A stretch of 64,000 nucleotides of DNA, taken from contig NZ_QREG01000021.1 in NCBI RefSeq assembly GCF_003386095.1, forward strand, positions 1 to 64,000, written 5' to 3'. Below the pieces are notes generated by a model. The model did no database searches, was not told the DNA's origin, and worked only from the letters and a program-made list of their open reading frames with translations. Shown here piece after piece: positions 17,817 through 26,393 of the stretch (position 1 is the stretch's first letter; each line of letters begins with the position of its first letter). Source of the DNA: Marinoscillum furvescens DSM 4134 (lineage in GTDB: Bacteria; Bacteroidota; Bacteroidia; Cytophagales; Cyclobacteriaceae). The position numbers were made by a program, and so were the translations under genes.

Positions 17817-18704
17817 TCAACAATCCTCCAACTCACAGTTTTCACCCTGTGCTTCAAACTCTATGGTAATGTGATTAATCGATTCATCTTTTAATTGTGT
17901 TCTTACTTGCTCTTTGAGCTTAGCTTGTTCTGAAAGTTTGTAGTCTTTATCTAGTCGAAGGTGAAGTGTAAGAATGTTGTACTGGCCGTCCATCGACCAT
18001 GCGTGGCAGTCATGGATGTCAGTAACTTTTGATATGTTCTTGAGCTTTTGCCGAATGTCGTCAATGGAAATTTCCTCGGGAATGCCCTGAAGAATTACTA
18101 AAAGGCTCTTTTTGAGGTTTTTGTAAACATTGTACAAAACAAAAAGCGAGATTAGTACTGAGAGTAACGGATCTATAAATGGTGCATCTGTATACATCAT
18201 AATGACACTACCTATAAGAACGGCCACCCATCCCAAGACATCTTCTAAAAGATGTAGTGAAACTACTTTTTCATTCAGAGATTCTCCTTTTCGGAGTTTG
18301 AAAACAGCTGCACCATTTACTACTATTCCCAAAATCGATAGATAGAGCATGCCTTCAACATTTGTTTCCCCAGGATTAAAGAGTTCAGGAATCGCTTTTG
18401 TCAGGATGAATATTGACCCTGCCACTAACACAATCGAATTGATTATCGCACCAAGCAATGAGAATCGTTTGTACCCGTAAGAGAATGTCTTGGTTCTACC
18501 TTTCTTGGATAGCTTCTGAAAGTACCACGAAAGTCCTAAACTGAGGCTATCTCCTAAATCATGCAGTGCATCCGACAGGATAGCCAAACTATTGGTATAG
18601 AGACCACCAATGATCTCAATGATTGTAAAGGCAAGGTTGAGAAAGAAGGCTACTTTTACATTGCCCTCTGAATGATTATGTGAATGATTGTGATTATGTC
18701 CCAT
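17817..18704 (-). CDS. czcD: CzcD-type cation diffusion facilitator
   Basis: A 295-residue transporter starting MGHNHNHSHNH at 18704, 2 bases after the stop of the upstream transporter gene; the longer frame to 18788 is rejected. The His-rich N-terminus is typical of Zn-exporting CDF proteins. Six helices carry the metal sites (ILSDALHDLGDSLSLG, about residues 44-59, and LHLLEDVLGWVAV, about 151-163). The cytoplasmic domain from about 205 ends with HxHxR-like ligands (ILTLHLRLD) and two Cys at the C-terminus. It would export Zn, Co or Cd from the cytoplasm. Last gene of the czc operon. Confidence 0.88.
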   Translation of the reverse strand: MGHNHNHSHNHSEGNVKVAFFLNLAFTIIEIIGGLYTNSLAILSDALHDLGDSLSLGLSWYFQKLSKKGRTKTFSYGYKRFSLLGAIINSIVLVAGSIFILTKAIPELFNPGETNVEGMLYLSILGIVVNGAAVFKLRKGESLNEKVVSLHLLEDVLGWVAVLIGSVIMMYTDAPFIDPLLSVLISLFVLYNVYKNLKKSLLVILQGIPEEISIDDIRQKLKNISKVTDIHDCHAWSMDGQYNILTLHLRLDKDYKLSEQAKLKEQVRTQLKDESINHITIEFEAQGENCELEDC

Positions 18705-18706
18705 AA

Positions 18707-19501
18707 TTATTTTGCAAGTTTTAGTATTCTGATCGCACCCCTCATTACTAAGGCAAAGACAATTCCCCCGATGGCCAGATCCGGCCATTTACTATCCAGC
18801 CAGTAAACCAGCATACCCGCCAGCATCACTCCACCATTTACGATAATGTCATTGGAAGTGAATATGGCGCTGGCTTGCATGTGAGCTTCTTCGCTTTTAG
18901 CTTTATTGATCAGCCAGAGTGAAACCAGATTACCAATAAGGGCTAATGCTGATATGATAATCATCCATTGAAACAGCGGTGTTTCGCTTTCGCTGAAAAA
19001 CCTGCGCAAAACTTCTGAAAAACCTAACAGAGCCAATCCCATCTGAAAATAGCCACTGATTTTGGCTACTTTCTTCTTACGAGAAATAGCTGCACCGACA
19101 GCAAATAAGCTCAGGCCGTAGACGATGGAATCTGCCAGCATATCCAGCGAGTCAGCCACCAGACCCATAGAGCGGGATATCCAGCCGGTAGTCATCTCTA
19201 TCACAAAGAACCCGAAATTGATTCCCAGCACCCACCACAATATTTTGCGCTGGTGAGAATCGTCAGAAGCCAGTGGCAACTCAACTTCATCTTCCGTATT
19301 TTCCAACCGGTCATTGAGTTTGAGTTCACTGAGGGCCTGATAGATATTGTCCACTTCTCCCGTGTGATATACCTCCAATTTACGATTGGGAATGTCAAAA
19401 GAAAGCTGCTTTACCTCTTTATAAGGTTCCAGCTTCATACGAATCATCTGCTCTTCTGAGGGACAATCCATTTTGGAGATGTGGAAAGTCGATTTTTTCA
19501 T
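18707..19501 (-). CDS. Cation transporter (CDF-like) with N-terminal domain, copy 2
   Basis: A 264-residue paralogue of the protein encoded at 4844-5641, alignable over its whole length. It shares MDCPSEEQMIRMKLE (about residues 10-24), GLVADSLDMLADS (about 113-125) and IFTSNDIIVNGGV (about 207-219). The N-terminal 70 residues are soluble and the rest has about six helices. Codon use is visibly more GC-rich than in copy 1, so the two were probably acquired with their separate operons rather than duplicated in place. ATGA overlap (19498-19501) couples it to the DUF3703 gene. Probable divalent-metal exporter. Confidence 0.82.
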   Translation of the reverse strand: MKKSTFHISKMDCPSEEQMIRMKLEPYKEVKQLSFDIPNRKLEVYHTGEVDNIYQALSELKLNDRLENTEDEVELPLASDDSHQRKILWWVLGINFGFFVIEMTTGWISRSMGLVADSLDMLADSIVYGLSLFAVGAAISRKKKVAKISGYFQMGLALLGFSEVLRRFFSESETPLFQWMIIISALALIGNLVSLWLINKAKSEEAHMQASAIFTSNDIIVNGGVMLAGMLVYWLDSKWPDLAIGGIVFALVMRGAIRILKLAK

Positions 19502-19887
19502 ACTTCCTGTTTAATTGGTTTCACGCCTGCCTTTTTGAATATTTCTCTGATCTCATGAGGCATATCCATTAGCATTAGAGGTGGTACATCAGCCCCTCCA
19601 GTATTCCCCACCGGAATATGACCAACAAAAGATTTAACTCCTCCAACCAATAGTCGAGGAATCTGGCCAATCACTTCTTTCGTGTTTTTAATATGGATTC
19701 CGAACAAGAGCATTTTCCAGTGTACATAACTGTGATGGTATGGGTACGCCTGACCGATAATGTGTGCCCGCTCTAAATGATGCCATGCCGATTGAAGTTG
19801 CCCTGCATCGAAATACCTTTTGTATTCCACTAATTCTTGATCGAAGTATGGGGCAAGGCTTTCTGGTATTCTAGTGTAAAACTTCAT
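19498..19887 (-). CDS. DUF3703 family protein
   Basis: A 129-residue soluble protein with the family's helical core: FDQELVEYKRYFDAGQ (about residues 15-30), WHHLERAHIIGQ (about 36-47) and YVHWKMLLFGI (about 55-65). A Gly-rich loop follows (VGGVKSFVGHIPVGNTGGADV). DUF3703 proteins are widespread next to cadmium, zinc or cobalt efflux genes, but I know no biochemical role. The His-rich helices suggest metal binding. It lies 12 bases after czcB and overlaps the CDF-like gene by ATGA. Confidence 0.82.
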   Translation of the reverse strand: MKFYTRIPESLAPYFDQELVEYKRYFDAGQLQSAWHHLERAHIIGQAYPYHHSYVHWKMLLFGIHIKNTKEVIGQIPRLLVGGVKSFVGHIPVGNTGGADVPPLMLMDMPHEIREIFKKAGVKPIKQEV

Positions 19888-19899
19888 GATTCAGGTTAT

Positions 19900-21102
19900 T
19901 TAATGTTCATGTTCTGTTTCTCCCTTTTTCATTTCCGATACGAGATAGTACGCATTATTCCAAGCGACTTTAGCCCCTTCAGGTAACTCTTCCAGGAGCT
20001 TGATTTCTATCCATCCTTCATCGGTAATACCTGTTCGAATTTCAATGGGGGTAAACTCCCATTCTGCTTCGCCATCTTCTTCATGAGCTTCCGCCATGAA
20101 AATGTAAGGCTTGCCTTCTTCTTCTATAATGGCTTCTGAGGGAAGTGCGTATACCTTCCTTCCTGCGGTATGAATTTTACCATTGATGTACATGCCCGGT
20201 ATAAGAAAATTTTCTTTGGTTTTGATTTCGGCATGGATATGTACCGCCTTAGGGTTTTGTTCAAATTTTTTACCGACAGAATAAATCACGGCTGTAAGTT
20301 GAGAATCTGGTACTGATTCTATAGTGAAAGAAATTTGCTGACCTTTCTTTACCTTATAGATGTCTTTTTCAAACACCATCAGGTCGGCATGAACGTGATC
20401 CGTATTGACGATCATGAACATCTCTGACTGAGGATCTACAAATTGACCAATCTGAACTTTTACTTTTTCAATGTAACCACCTATTGGACTTACAACCGGA
20501 ATCTGCTGGTATATCTTTCCGGTCTGAATTTTCGATTCATTCAAACTAAGCTGTCTTAACTGCACTTCATACCCCTTCACTTCTCCCTTCATGCCTTGAT
20601 ATTCAGCTACGGTTTCTTGGTATGCTTTTCCAGAACCAACCTCTTCCTCATACAGTCGCTTCTGCCGTTGCATTTCCTTTTCTAAATACTGTAGGCGACT
20701 ATATGCCTTGATGTAATTGCTTTGAAGCTGTGACAAGTTTGGGTGTGAGATGTAAGCGAGGATTTGTCCTTTACTGACTTTATCACCCTCAATTACCTTG
20801 ATAGAAGTGATGTTTGCACCAAGTATGGCCGTAACAGTTGCCTCATGTTGAGGTGGCACTTCCAATTGCCCATTGGCCTCTATAACGCCTGAAAGTGCTT
20901 TTAATGGAACCGTGTCAATTTTAAACTCCAGGCTATTAAACTTCAATTGTGACAAGTGAACAGTACCTACTGATTCTTCACCATGTCCTTCTTTATTTTC
21001 ATGGGAAGTTTCTTCCGTGTTATTAGCAGACTTGTTTCCGCAACCTGTAAATACCGATACCATCAGTATCAAGGTCAAGGTGTATATGATTTGATTTTTC
21101 AT
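19900..21102 (-). CDS. czcB: CzcB-type periplasmic adaptor (lipoprotein)
   Basis: A 400-residue membrane-fusion protein. The ATG at 21102 gives a lipoprotein signal (MKNQIIYTLTLILMVSVFTGCGNK, lipobox FTGC); the ATG at 21126 would add eight residues and is less likely. The HlyD/CzcB fold follows: a barrel-sandwich start near residue 75 (GVIEANGQLEVPPQHEATV), a coiled-coil hairpin (about 118-185), and a beta-barrel to about 375. The C-terminus is His/Glu-rich (GETEHEH). It would dock the CzcA part to the TolC part encoded upstream. 37 bases separate it from the fusion gene. Confidence 0.88.
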   Translation of the reverse strand: MKNQIIYTLTLILMVSVFTGCGNKSANNTEETSHENKEGHGEESVGTVHLSQLKFNSLEFKIDTVPLKALSGVIEANGQLEVPPQHEATVTAILGANITSIKVIEGDKVSKGQILAYISHPNLSQLQSNYIKAYSRLQYLEKEMQRQKRLYEEEVGSGKAYQETVAEYQGMKGEVKGYEVQLRQLSLNESKIQTGKIYQQIPVVSPIGGYIEKVKVQIGQFVDPQSEMFMIVNTDHVHADLMVFEKDIYKVKKGQQISFTIESVPDSQLTAVIYSVGKKFEQNPKAVHIHAEIKTKENFLIPGMYINGKIHTAGRKVYALPSEAIIEEEGKPYIFMAEAHEEDGEAEWEFTPIEIRTGITDEGWIEIKLLEELPEGAKVAWNNAYYLVSEMKKGETEHEH

Positions 21103-21139
21103 GTCTATTATATTTTCAGGGATCATTGATCCGTATATT

Positions 21140-24100
21140 TTAGTTTGATTTTTTTAAGAAGTACTCCAACTGATAGCGGCTTTCGAGATAGTTGCCAAAA
21201 GCTTTCCATGCATCCACTTCCATGCGAATGGCATCCCGGATGTTTTGCAGGAAGGATACATAATCAATGGCTCCTGCGCGATAAGCAGTGATAGCTCCTG
21301 CGCGTTGTTCCTCAGCAAGAGGTAGAGCCTTATTCCGGTAATATTCCCAGGAGTTTTCCCACTTCAAATACTGTTCGCTTGCATTCTGATATGCTGCATT
21401 CAGCTCCAATTGTGTCTGGAGTAAGTTCTGATTAGCTATCTCTCGTTGAATTTTTGCCGCCTGTGTTCTACCGAGTTCCGGTCCAAACAAGAGCGGAATT
21501 CGAATGCCAATTTGATATTGATAGAACCCGGACTGTCCGGCAATTTGCTGTCTACCGTACTGACCCTGCAACTGTGGAAGAAATTGCGATCGCTTTTCTT
21601 TGACCAAAGCATCGGCAACTCCCAATTGTTGCTGAGACACATCTAATAGTGGATGTCTTCCCAGGGAATCAGATGTGTAGACAAGTGGCTGATCCAGATC
21701 ACTTGCTGGAATGTCAGGAACAGTGAACAACGAGTCGCTGACAAACCATATGTTGAGCTGCTGTAGTGCACTCAAATAGTCTCGATATGCTTGTTCCTTT
21801 TGTATTTGAACTTGATTGGCCTGATTGGAAGTAGCCAAGTATTCTAGCCTGGATGTTTCTTCTGTTTCCAGTCTGATCTTTGCTGCCCGATCTATATCAG
21901 CGAAAATGGAGTCTAATTGCTCATAAACTGAGTAGGTGTTTTTGGTTGTAAACACCCGTGCCCAGGCTTTACTCACTTCACGCTCAAGCTCTATGGTTGT
22001 AAGGCCAAGTAAGGATTCAGCCAGTGCCACTCTTTCCCTTTGCAGCTTTAGTTTAGGAGCAATGCCAAAAATATCAATGTTTTGTTGCTGAATACCTATT
22101 TGAGTAACTACACCATCTGAGCCATTCCCCACTTCTTCTGCTCCTGTAAATACCTGCGTATTACCCAAGTCCCAGGCGGTTTTCTTCAATGCCTCTTGGT
22201 TCTCTATTTCCAGTTGTGCTGACTGAATTTTAGGGTAGTTTTCTATAGCTCTTTTTCTCGCATGTTCTAGGGTAATCGTTGGAAGATTGTTGCTCTTGGT
22301 CTCTTGAGCGTTAGCAAAAGAAGGTGCCGCGAAAAGCCCACTACAAACAATCAATGCGACAATCACATTGGCATTTGGAACTTTTAATCTTCGCTCATTT
22401 CTACCTTCTACAAAAGTGTAAAGCACAGGAAGAACCACAAGCGTCAGCAGAGTAGCCGTAAGCATCCCACCAATCACTACTGTAGCCAAAGGACGTTGCA
22501 CTTCCGCTCCGGCAGATGCTGAAAATGCCATTGGCAGGAATCCGAATATGTCAGTGGTTGCTGTAAGCATAATAGGTCTGATTCGTTCTTTTGTCCCTGT
22601 TAGAATTCTTTCTCTAATACTGGTTACTCCTTCCTCTTTCAATGAATTGAAGCGGTTGATAAGTACCAGTCCATTAAGTACTGCAACTCCGAACAGTACA
22701 ATGAATCCGACACCTGCCGAAATACTGAATGGCATATCTCTTACCCATAAGGCAAACACACCTCCAATAGCTGCAAGTGGAATGGCGATGTAAATCATGA
22801 TGGATTGGGTAAATGAACCCAGAGCGAAATAGAGTAAAACGAAAATGAGGAACAGAGCTATTGGCACTACGATGGACAATCTGCTCTTTGCTCGTTCTAG
22901 ATTTTCAAACTCTCCTCCATAGGTTATATAGTATCCAGCCGGCAAGTCAAGCTCAGCATCTAATTTTTGCTGAATATCTTTCACAACCGACTCGACATCT
23001 CTGCCTCGAGTGTTCACTCCAACATACGTTCTACGGTAGGTGTTGTCTCTAGATATTTGCATCGGTCCTGGCACATAGCTTATATCAGCTACTTCCTTTA
23101 TAGGTATTTGTGTCCCATCCGGCAGATCAATATATAGGGTTCTCAAGTCATTGATACTTTGACGGTGTTCATTGTCAAAGCGTATCACCAGATCAAATCG
23201 CTTCTCGCCTTCAAAAACCACTCCGGCCACCCCACCTGCAAAAGCGGAGCTGACATACTCATTGAGTTTTTGAATATCCAACCCGTATTGAGCTACTTTA
23301 TTTCGATTGTAGCGTACAGTCATTTGGGGAAGTCCCGATGTGCGCTCCGGATTGACATCTCCAGCACCCGGAACAGTCGAAATGATATCCGCCATCTCCT
23401 GAACTTTAATTGCCAAGATTTCCAAATCCTCACCGTAAAGCTTTACAGCAATATCTTCTCTTACTCCTTCAAGCAATTCGTTAAACCTCAACTCTACGGG
23501 TTGAGTAAAGACCAGATTAACACCAACCAGTTGTTCATCGAGTATATTCTTGATTCTATCAATTAGCTCGTCTTTACTATTTGCCGACACCCATTTGTTT
23601 TTGTCTTTTTCGAGAATGATGTACATATCTGCAATGTCCATGGGCATAGGATCTGTAGGAATATCTGCAACTCCTATCCGTGCTGTTACCGTTTTTATCT
23701 CAGGAAAACTTTTAAGAAGAAGTTTTTCAATTTTTATTGAGACCTCTTTGGACTCGGTCAGTGAGCTTCCCGGTCTGATCAATGCCTGCATAGCAATATC
23801 TCCCTCATCTAATTGCGGAACGAATTCACCTCCCATTCGGGAAAAAGTAAAGCCTGCAATTCCAAGAAGTAAAACGGCTATCAGGATTACTATAGCCTTG
23901 AATCGTAAAGCACTTTTCAAAACTGGAAGGTAGGCTCGTTGAATCCCTCCAATAATTTTGTCACTAACTTTTTCCAATGATCTTTCGAAGCGGCCAAACC
24001 AATTCTTTTTGTTCTGAACAGGCTTCATAAGCAGTGCTGACATCATGGGTACATAGGTTAGACAAAGCACGATTGCCCCGATCATAGCAAAACCAAAGGT

Positions 24101-25540
24101 GTATGCCATCGGTTGGAACATCTTGCCTTCAACACCTGTAAGAAACAGAATAGGAGCGAAAACAATGAGAATGATAATCTGACCAAAAAAGGCTGAACCC
24201 ATCATGGTGCTTCCAGACTCATAAGCTACCTCATCCATTACCTTCTGATTGAATCCAAGCTTACCTGCTCTAATTCTTTTCTGGATTTCGTAGACCGTGC
24301 CTTCAATGATAATCACAGCTCCATCAATGATAATCCCAAAATCAATGGCACCAAGGCTCATGAGGTTAGCCCAGACATTGAATTGCTTCATCAGGATGAA
24401 TGCAAAAAGCAATGAAAGCGGAATGGTAGTAGCCGTGATTATGCCACCACGCAAACTGCCCAATAAAATGACGAGCGCAAATATGACGATGAGCGCTCCT
24501 TCAATCAAGTTGGTTTTGACCGTGCTGGTAGTTCTGGAAATGAGGTCACTTCTGTCTATGATGGTATTGATTTCCAACCCCTCAGGAAGTGACTTTTCAA
24601 CCTCTTTCATCCGCTCTTTCACATTCTGTATGACTGCATTGGGGTTAGAGCCCTTTAGCATCATGATAATGCCACCTACTGCTTCTTCACCGTCTTGGGT
24701 AAATGCTCCATAGCGCACTTGATGACCAAAATGAACATTAGAAGCCACATCGCCTATCGTTACAGGAATGCCATTTTCGGTTTTGACCACAATCTTTCGA
24801 ATGTCTTGCAATGACCGAATCAATCCTTCTCCTCTTATGAAGTTGGACATTCTATTCTTCTCAATATAAGCCCCCCCGGTATTGACATTATTTCTCGCCA
24901 ATGCCTCGTACACCTGTGAAATACTCACATCCATGGCGTTCAGCTTGTCGGGATTGATGGCTACCTCATACTGCTTGATGTAACCTCCAAAGGAGTTGAC
25001 TTCAACTACTCCATCCAATAGTGTGAGCTGTCGTTTTACAATCCAGTCCTGGATGGTACGAAGGTCAGTTGGCGAGTATTTTGTTTCAAAGCCCTCCTTA
25101 GTTTGAATGGTGTATTCGTAAATCTGACCCAAGCCTGTGGATATAGGTCCCATGGTCGGGCTGCCGAATTTTTCAGGTATGGTCTCTTGCAGTTCATTGA
25201 GCTTTTCTTGCACAAGTTGGCGCGGCAGATAAGTACCCATATCGTCTTCAAAGACGATTGTCACCACAGATAGCCCAAATCGTGAGATGGAACGAATCTC
25301 ATCCACACCAGGAAGATTGCCCATTGCAAGTTCCACGGGATAAGTGACAAATTGCTCAATATCTTCAGTAGCCAGGTTAGGTGATACCGTCATCACTTGC
25401 ACCTGGTTATTAGTGATATCCGGAACGGAACCCAGATTGACTGTGGACATGGAATAGAATCCCGCACCTACAAGCGCAAGTGTGAATAAGCCCACAATAA
25501 ATTTGTTCTTTATCGAGAACAATATGATTTTATTGATCAT
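21140..25540 (-). CDS. CzcA-type RND pump fused to a TolC-type outer-membrane factor
   Basis: A 1466-residue fusion. Residues 1 to about 1045 are a complete heavy-metal RND pump: N-terminal helix, GQIYEYTIQTKEGF, central helices with ASGAIDFGIIIDGAVII-like charge relay residues, and C-terminal helices ending VVLPVLYTFVEG. About residues 1052-1074 are a hydrophobic stretch ending in APSFANAQ, which looks like a signal peptide with an Ala-x-Ala cleavage site. Residues about 1080-1466 are a TolC/CzcC-like coiled-coil domain. Cleavage at the internal signal would release the outer-membrane factor. It exports Zn/Co/Cd with CzcB. Fusions like this are known in Bacteroidota. Confidence 0.9.
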   Translation of the reverse strand: MINKIILFSIKNKFIVGLFTLALVGAGFYSMSTVNLGSVPDITNNQVQVMTVSPNLATEDIEQFVTYPVELAMGNLPGVDEIRSISRFGLSVVTIVFEDDMGTYLPRQLVQEKLNELQETIPEKFGSPTMGPISTGLGQIYEYTIQTKEGFETKYSPTDLRTIQDWIVKRQLTLLDGVVEVNSFGGYIKQYEVAINPDKLNAMDVSISQVYEALARNNVNTGGAYIEKNRMSNFIRGEGLIRSLQDIRKIVVKTENGIPVTIGDVASNVHFGHQVRYGAFTQDGEEAVGGIIMMLKGSNPNAVIQNVKERMKEVEKSLPEGLEINTIIDRSDLISRTTSTVKTNLIEGALIVIFALVILLGSLRGGIITATTIPLSLLFAFILMKQFNVWANLMSLGAIDFGIIIDGAVIIIEGTVYEIQKRIRAGKLGFNQKVMDEVAYESGSTMMGSAFFGQIIILIVFAPILFLTGVEGKMFQPMAYTFGFAMIGAIVLCLTYVPMMSALLMKPVQNKKNWFGRFERSLEKVSDKIIGGIQRAYLPVLKSALRFKAIVILIAVLLLGIAGFTFSRMGGEFVPQLDEGDIAMQALIRPGSSLTESKEVSIKIEKLLLKSFPEIKTVTARIGVADIPTDPMPMDIADMYIILEKDKNKWVSANSKDELIDRIKNILDEQLVGVNLVFTQPVELRFNELLEGVREDIAVKLYGEDLEILAIKVQEMADIISTVPGAGDVNPERTSGLPQMTVRYNRNKVAQYGLDIQKLNEYVSSAFAGGVAGVVFEGEKRFDLVIRFDNEHRQSINDLRTLYIDLPDGTQIPIKEVADISYVPGPMQISRDNTYRRTYVGVNTRGRDVESVVKDIQQKLDAELDLPAGYYITYGGEFENLERAKSRLSIVVPIALFLIFVLLYFALGSFTQSIMIYIAIPLAAIGGVFALWVRDMPFSISAGVGFIVLFGVAVLNGLVLINRFNSLKEEGVTSIRERILTGTKERIRPIMLTATTDIFGFLPMAFSASAGAEVQRPLATVVIGGMLTATLLTLVVLPVLYTFVEGRNERRLKVPNANVIVALIVCSGLFAAPSFANAQETKSNNLPTITLEHARKRAIENYPKIQSAQLEIENQEALKKTAWDLGNTQVFTGAEEVGNGSDGVVTQIGIQQQNIDIFGIAPKLKLQRERVALAESLLGLTTIELEREVSKAWARVFTTKNTYSVYEQLDSIFADIDRAAKIRLETEETSRLEYLATSNQANQVQIQKEQAYRDYLSALQQLNIWFVSDSLFTVPDIPASDLDQPLVYTSDSLGRHPLLDVSQQQLGVADALVKEKRSQFLPQLQGQYGRQQIAGQSGFYQYQIGIRIPLLFGPELGRTQAAKIQREIANQNLLQTQLELNAAYQNASEQYLKWENSWEYYRNKALPLAEEQRAGAITAYRAGAIDYVSFLQNIRDAIRMEVDAWKAFGNYLESRYQLEYFLKKSN

Positions 25541-25631
25541 GTAAGAAATGATTTAGTATCAGTTAAAATGATTCTGTTTTTGATCCTTTGAGTAAGATCG
25601 ATTGGACGGAATTGTCCTTATGAAACTGATA

Positions 25632-25940
25632 TTAAACCTGTGGTGGCTGTAGCAGTGAGCCGATAAACCCTGATGTTATCGGGGCATTGTAGGCACTTCT
25701 TTTAAGGGGAAATATAAGCGCGCCTAATTCACTTATGAAGATTTGCTGAACAATCAGGTGTGAATGGCAGCAATTACAGACACAGAAAGGAGAGCACAAA
25801 TCCTCTGATTTATTGTGATCATGATCTGATCCCGATTCTTCATATGAAATTTCAACACTATCCGGTTCGGTTTCATCCGCGCAGGGCACTAGTGATAGTC
25901 CTAGCAGGAAAAAGGATAGTATGATAGTTAGAAATTTCAC
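25632..25940 (-). CDS. DUF6660 family secreted metal-binding candidate
   Basis: A 102-residue protein with a signal peptide (MKFLTIILSFFLLGLSLVPC, about residues 1-20). The acidic His-containing stretch GSDHDHNKSEDLCSPFC (about 37-53) is followed by CNCCHSH (about 55-61), a dense Cys/His cluster likely to bind metal in the periplasm. The pattern fits DUF6660 proteins, found in front of czc-type operons in Bacteroidota. It lies 91 bases upstream of the CzcA-TolC gene and 45 bases after fur, on the same strand, and may be the first gene of the czc operon. Confidence 0.7.
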   Translation of the reverse strand: MKFLTIILSFFLLGLSLVPCADETEPDSVEISYEESGSDHDHNKSEDLCSPFCVCNCCHSHLIVQQIFISELGALIFPLKRSAYNAPITSGFIGSLLQPPQV

Positions 25941-25985
25941 TATGCAACAATAATGAAAAAAGAGTGCAACCTGTTTGCAAAGTTG

Positions 25986-26393
25986 CTAGGGACAATTGGC
26001 ACAAACCCCTTTGTATACCATACTGGCACTGGAAGCTCTAAAACCAGAGGGTATTTGGGTTTGTGGGATTTTAGACTGTGTTAGGCAATAGGTTTCACCG
26101 CATTTCACACAATGAAAATGTACATGCTGGTCTTGTGGTTCGCATTCACAACCCTCTTCACAAAGGGCATACTTCATAGAGCCTGTACCGTCCTCGATAC
26201 TGTGGATTAGCTTTTTATCTTCAAATGTTTTGAGCGTACGGTAAAGCGTAGCTTTATCGGCTTGCTCAAACTTTGCATCCAAATCACTCAAACTGATAGC
26301 AGAACCAGATTCAACCAGTTTTCTGAGCACTAAGAGGCGCATGGTGGTGGGTTTGATTTTTCTCTTTTCAAGTCTGTTTTCTAATTCGCTCAT
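25986..26393 (-). CDS. Fur-family metalloregulator
   Basis: A 135-residue repressor of the Fur/Zur/PerR family. The N-terminal winged helix has LVESGSAISLSDLDAKFEQADKATLYRTLKTFED (in pieces, about residues 26-60), with the recognition helix ATLYRTLK. The dimerisation part has HVHFHCVKCGETYCL (about 88-102) and a C-terminal CANCP, so two CxxC pairs for structural zinc. The ATG at 26393 overlaps the Argonaute stop codon (ATGA at 26390-26393), which argues against the TTG start at 26402. It probably controls the czc genes, with a zinc-type response inferred from context. Confidence 0.82.
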   Translation of the reverse strand: MSELENRLEKRKIKPTTMRLLVLRKLVESGSAISLSDLDAKFEQADKATLYRTLKTFEDKKLIHSIEDGTGSMKYALCEEGCECEPQDQHVHFHCVKCGETYCLTQSKIPQTQIPSGFRASSASMVYKGVCANCP

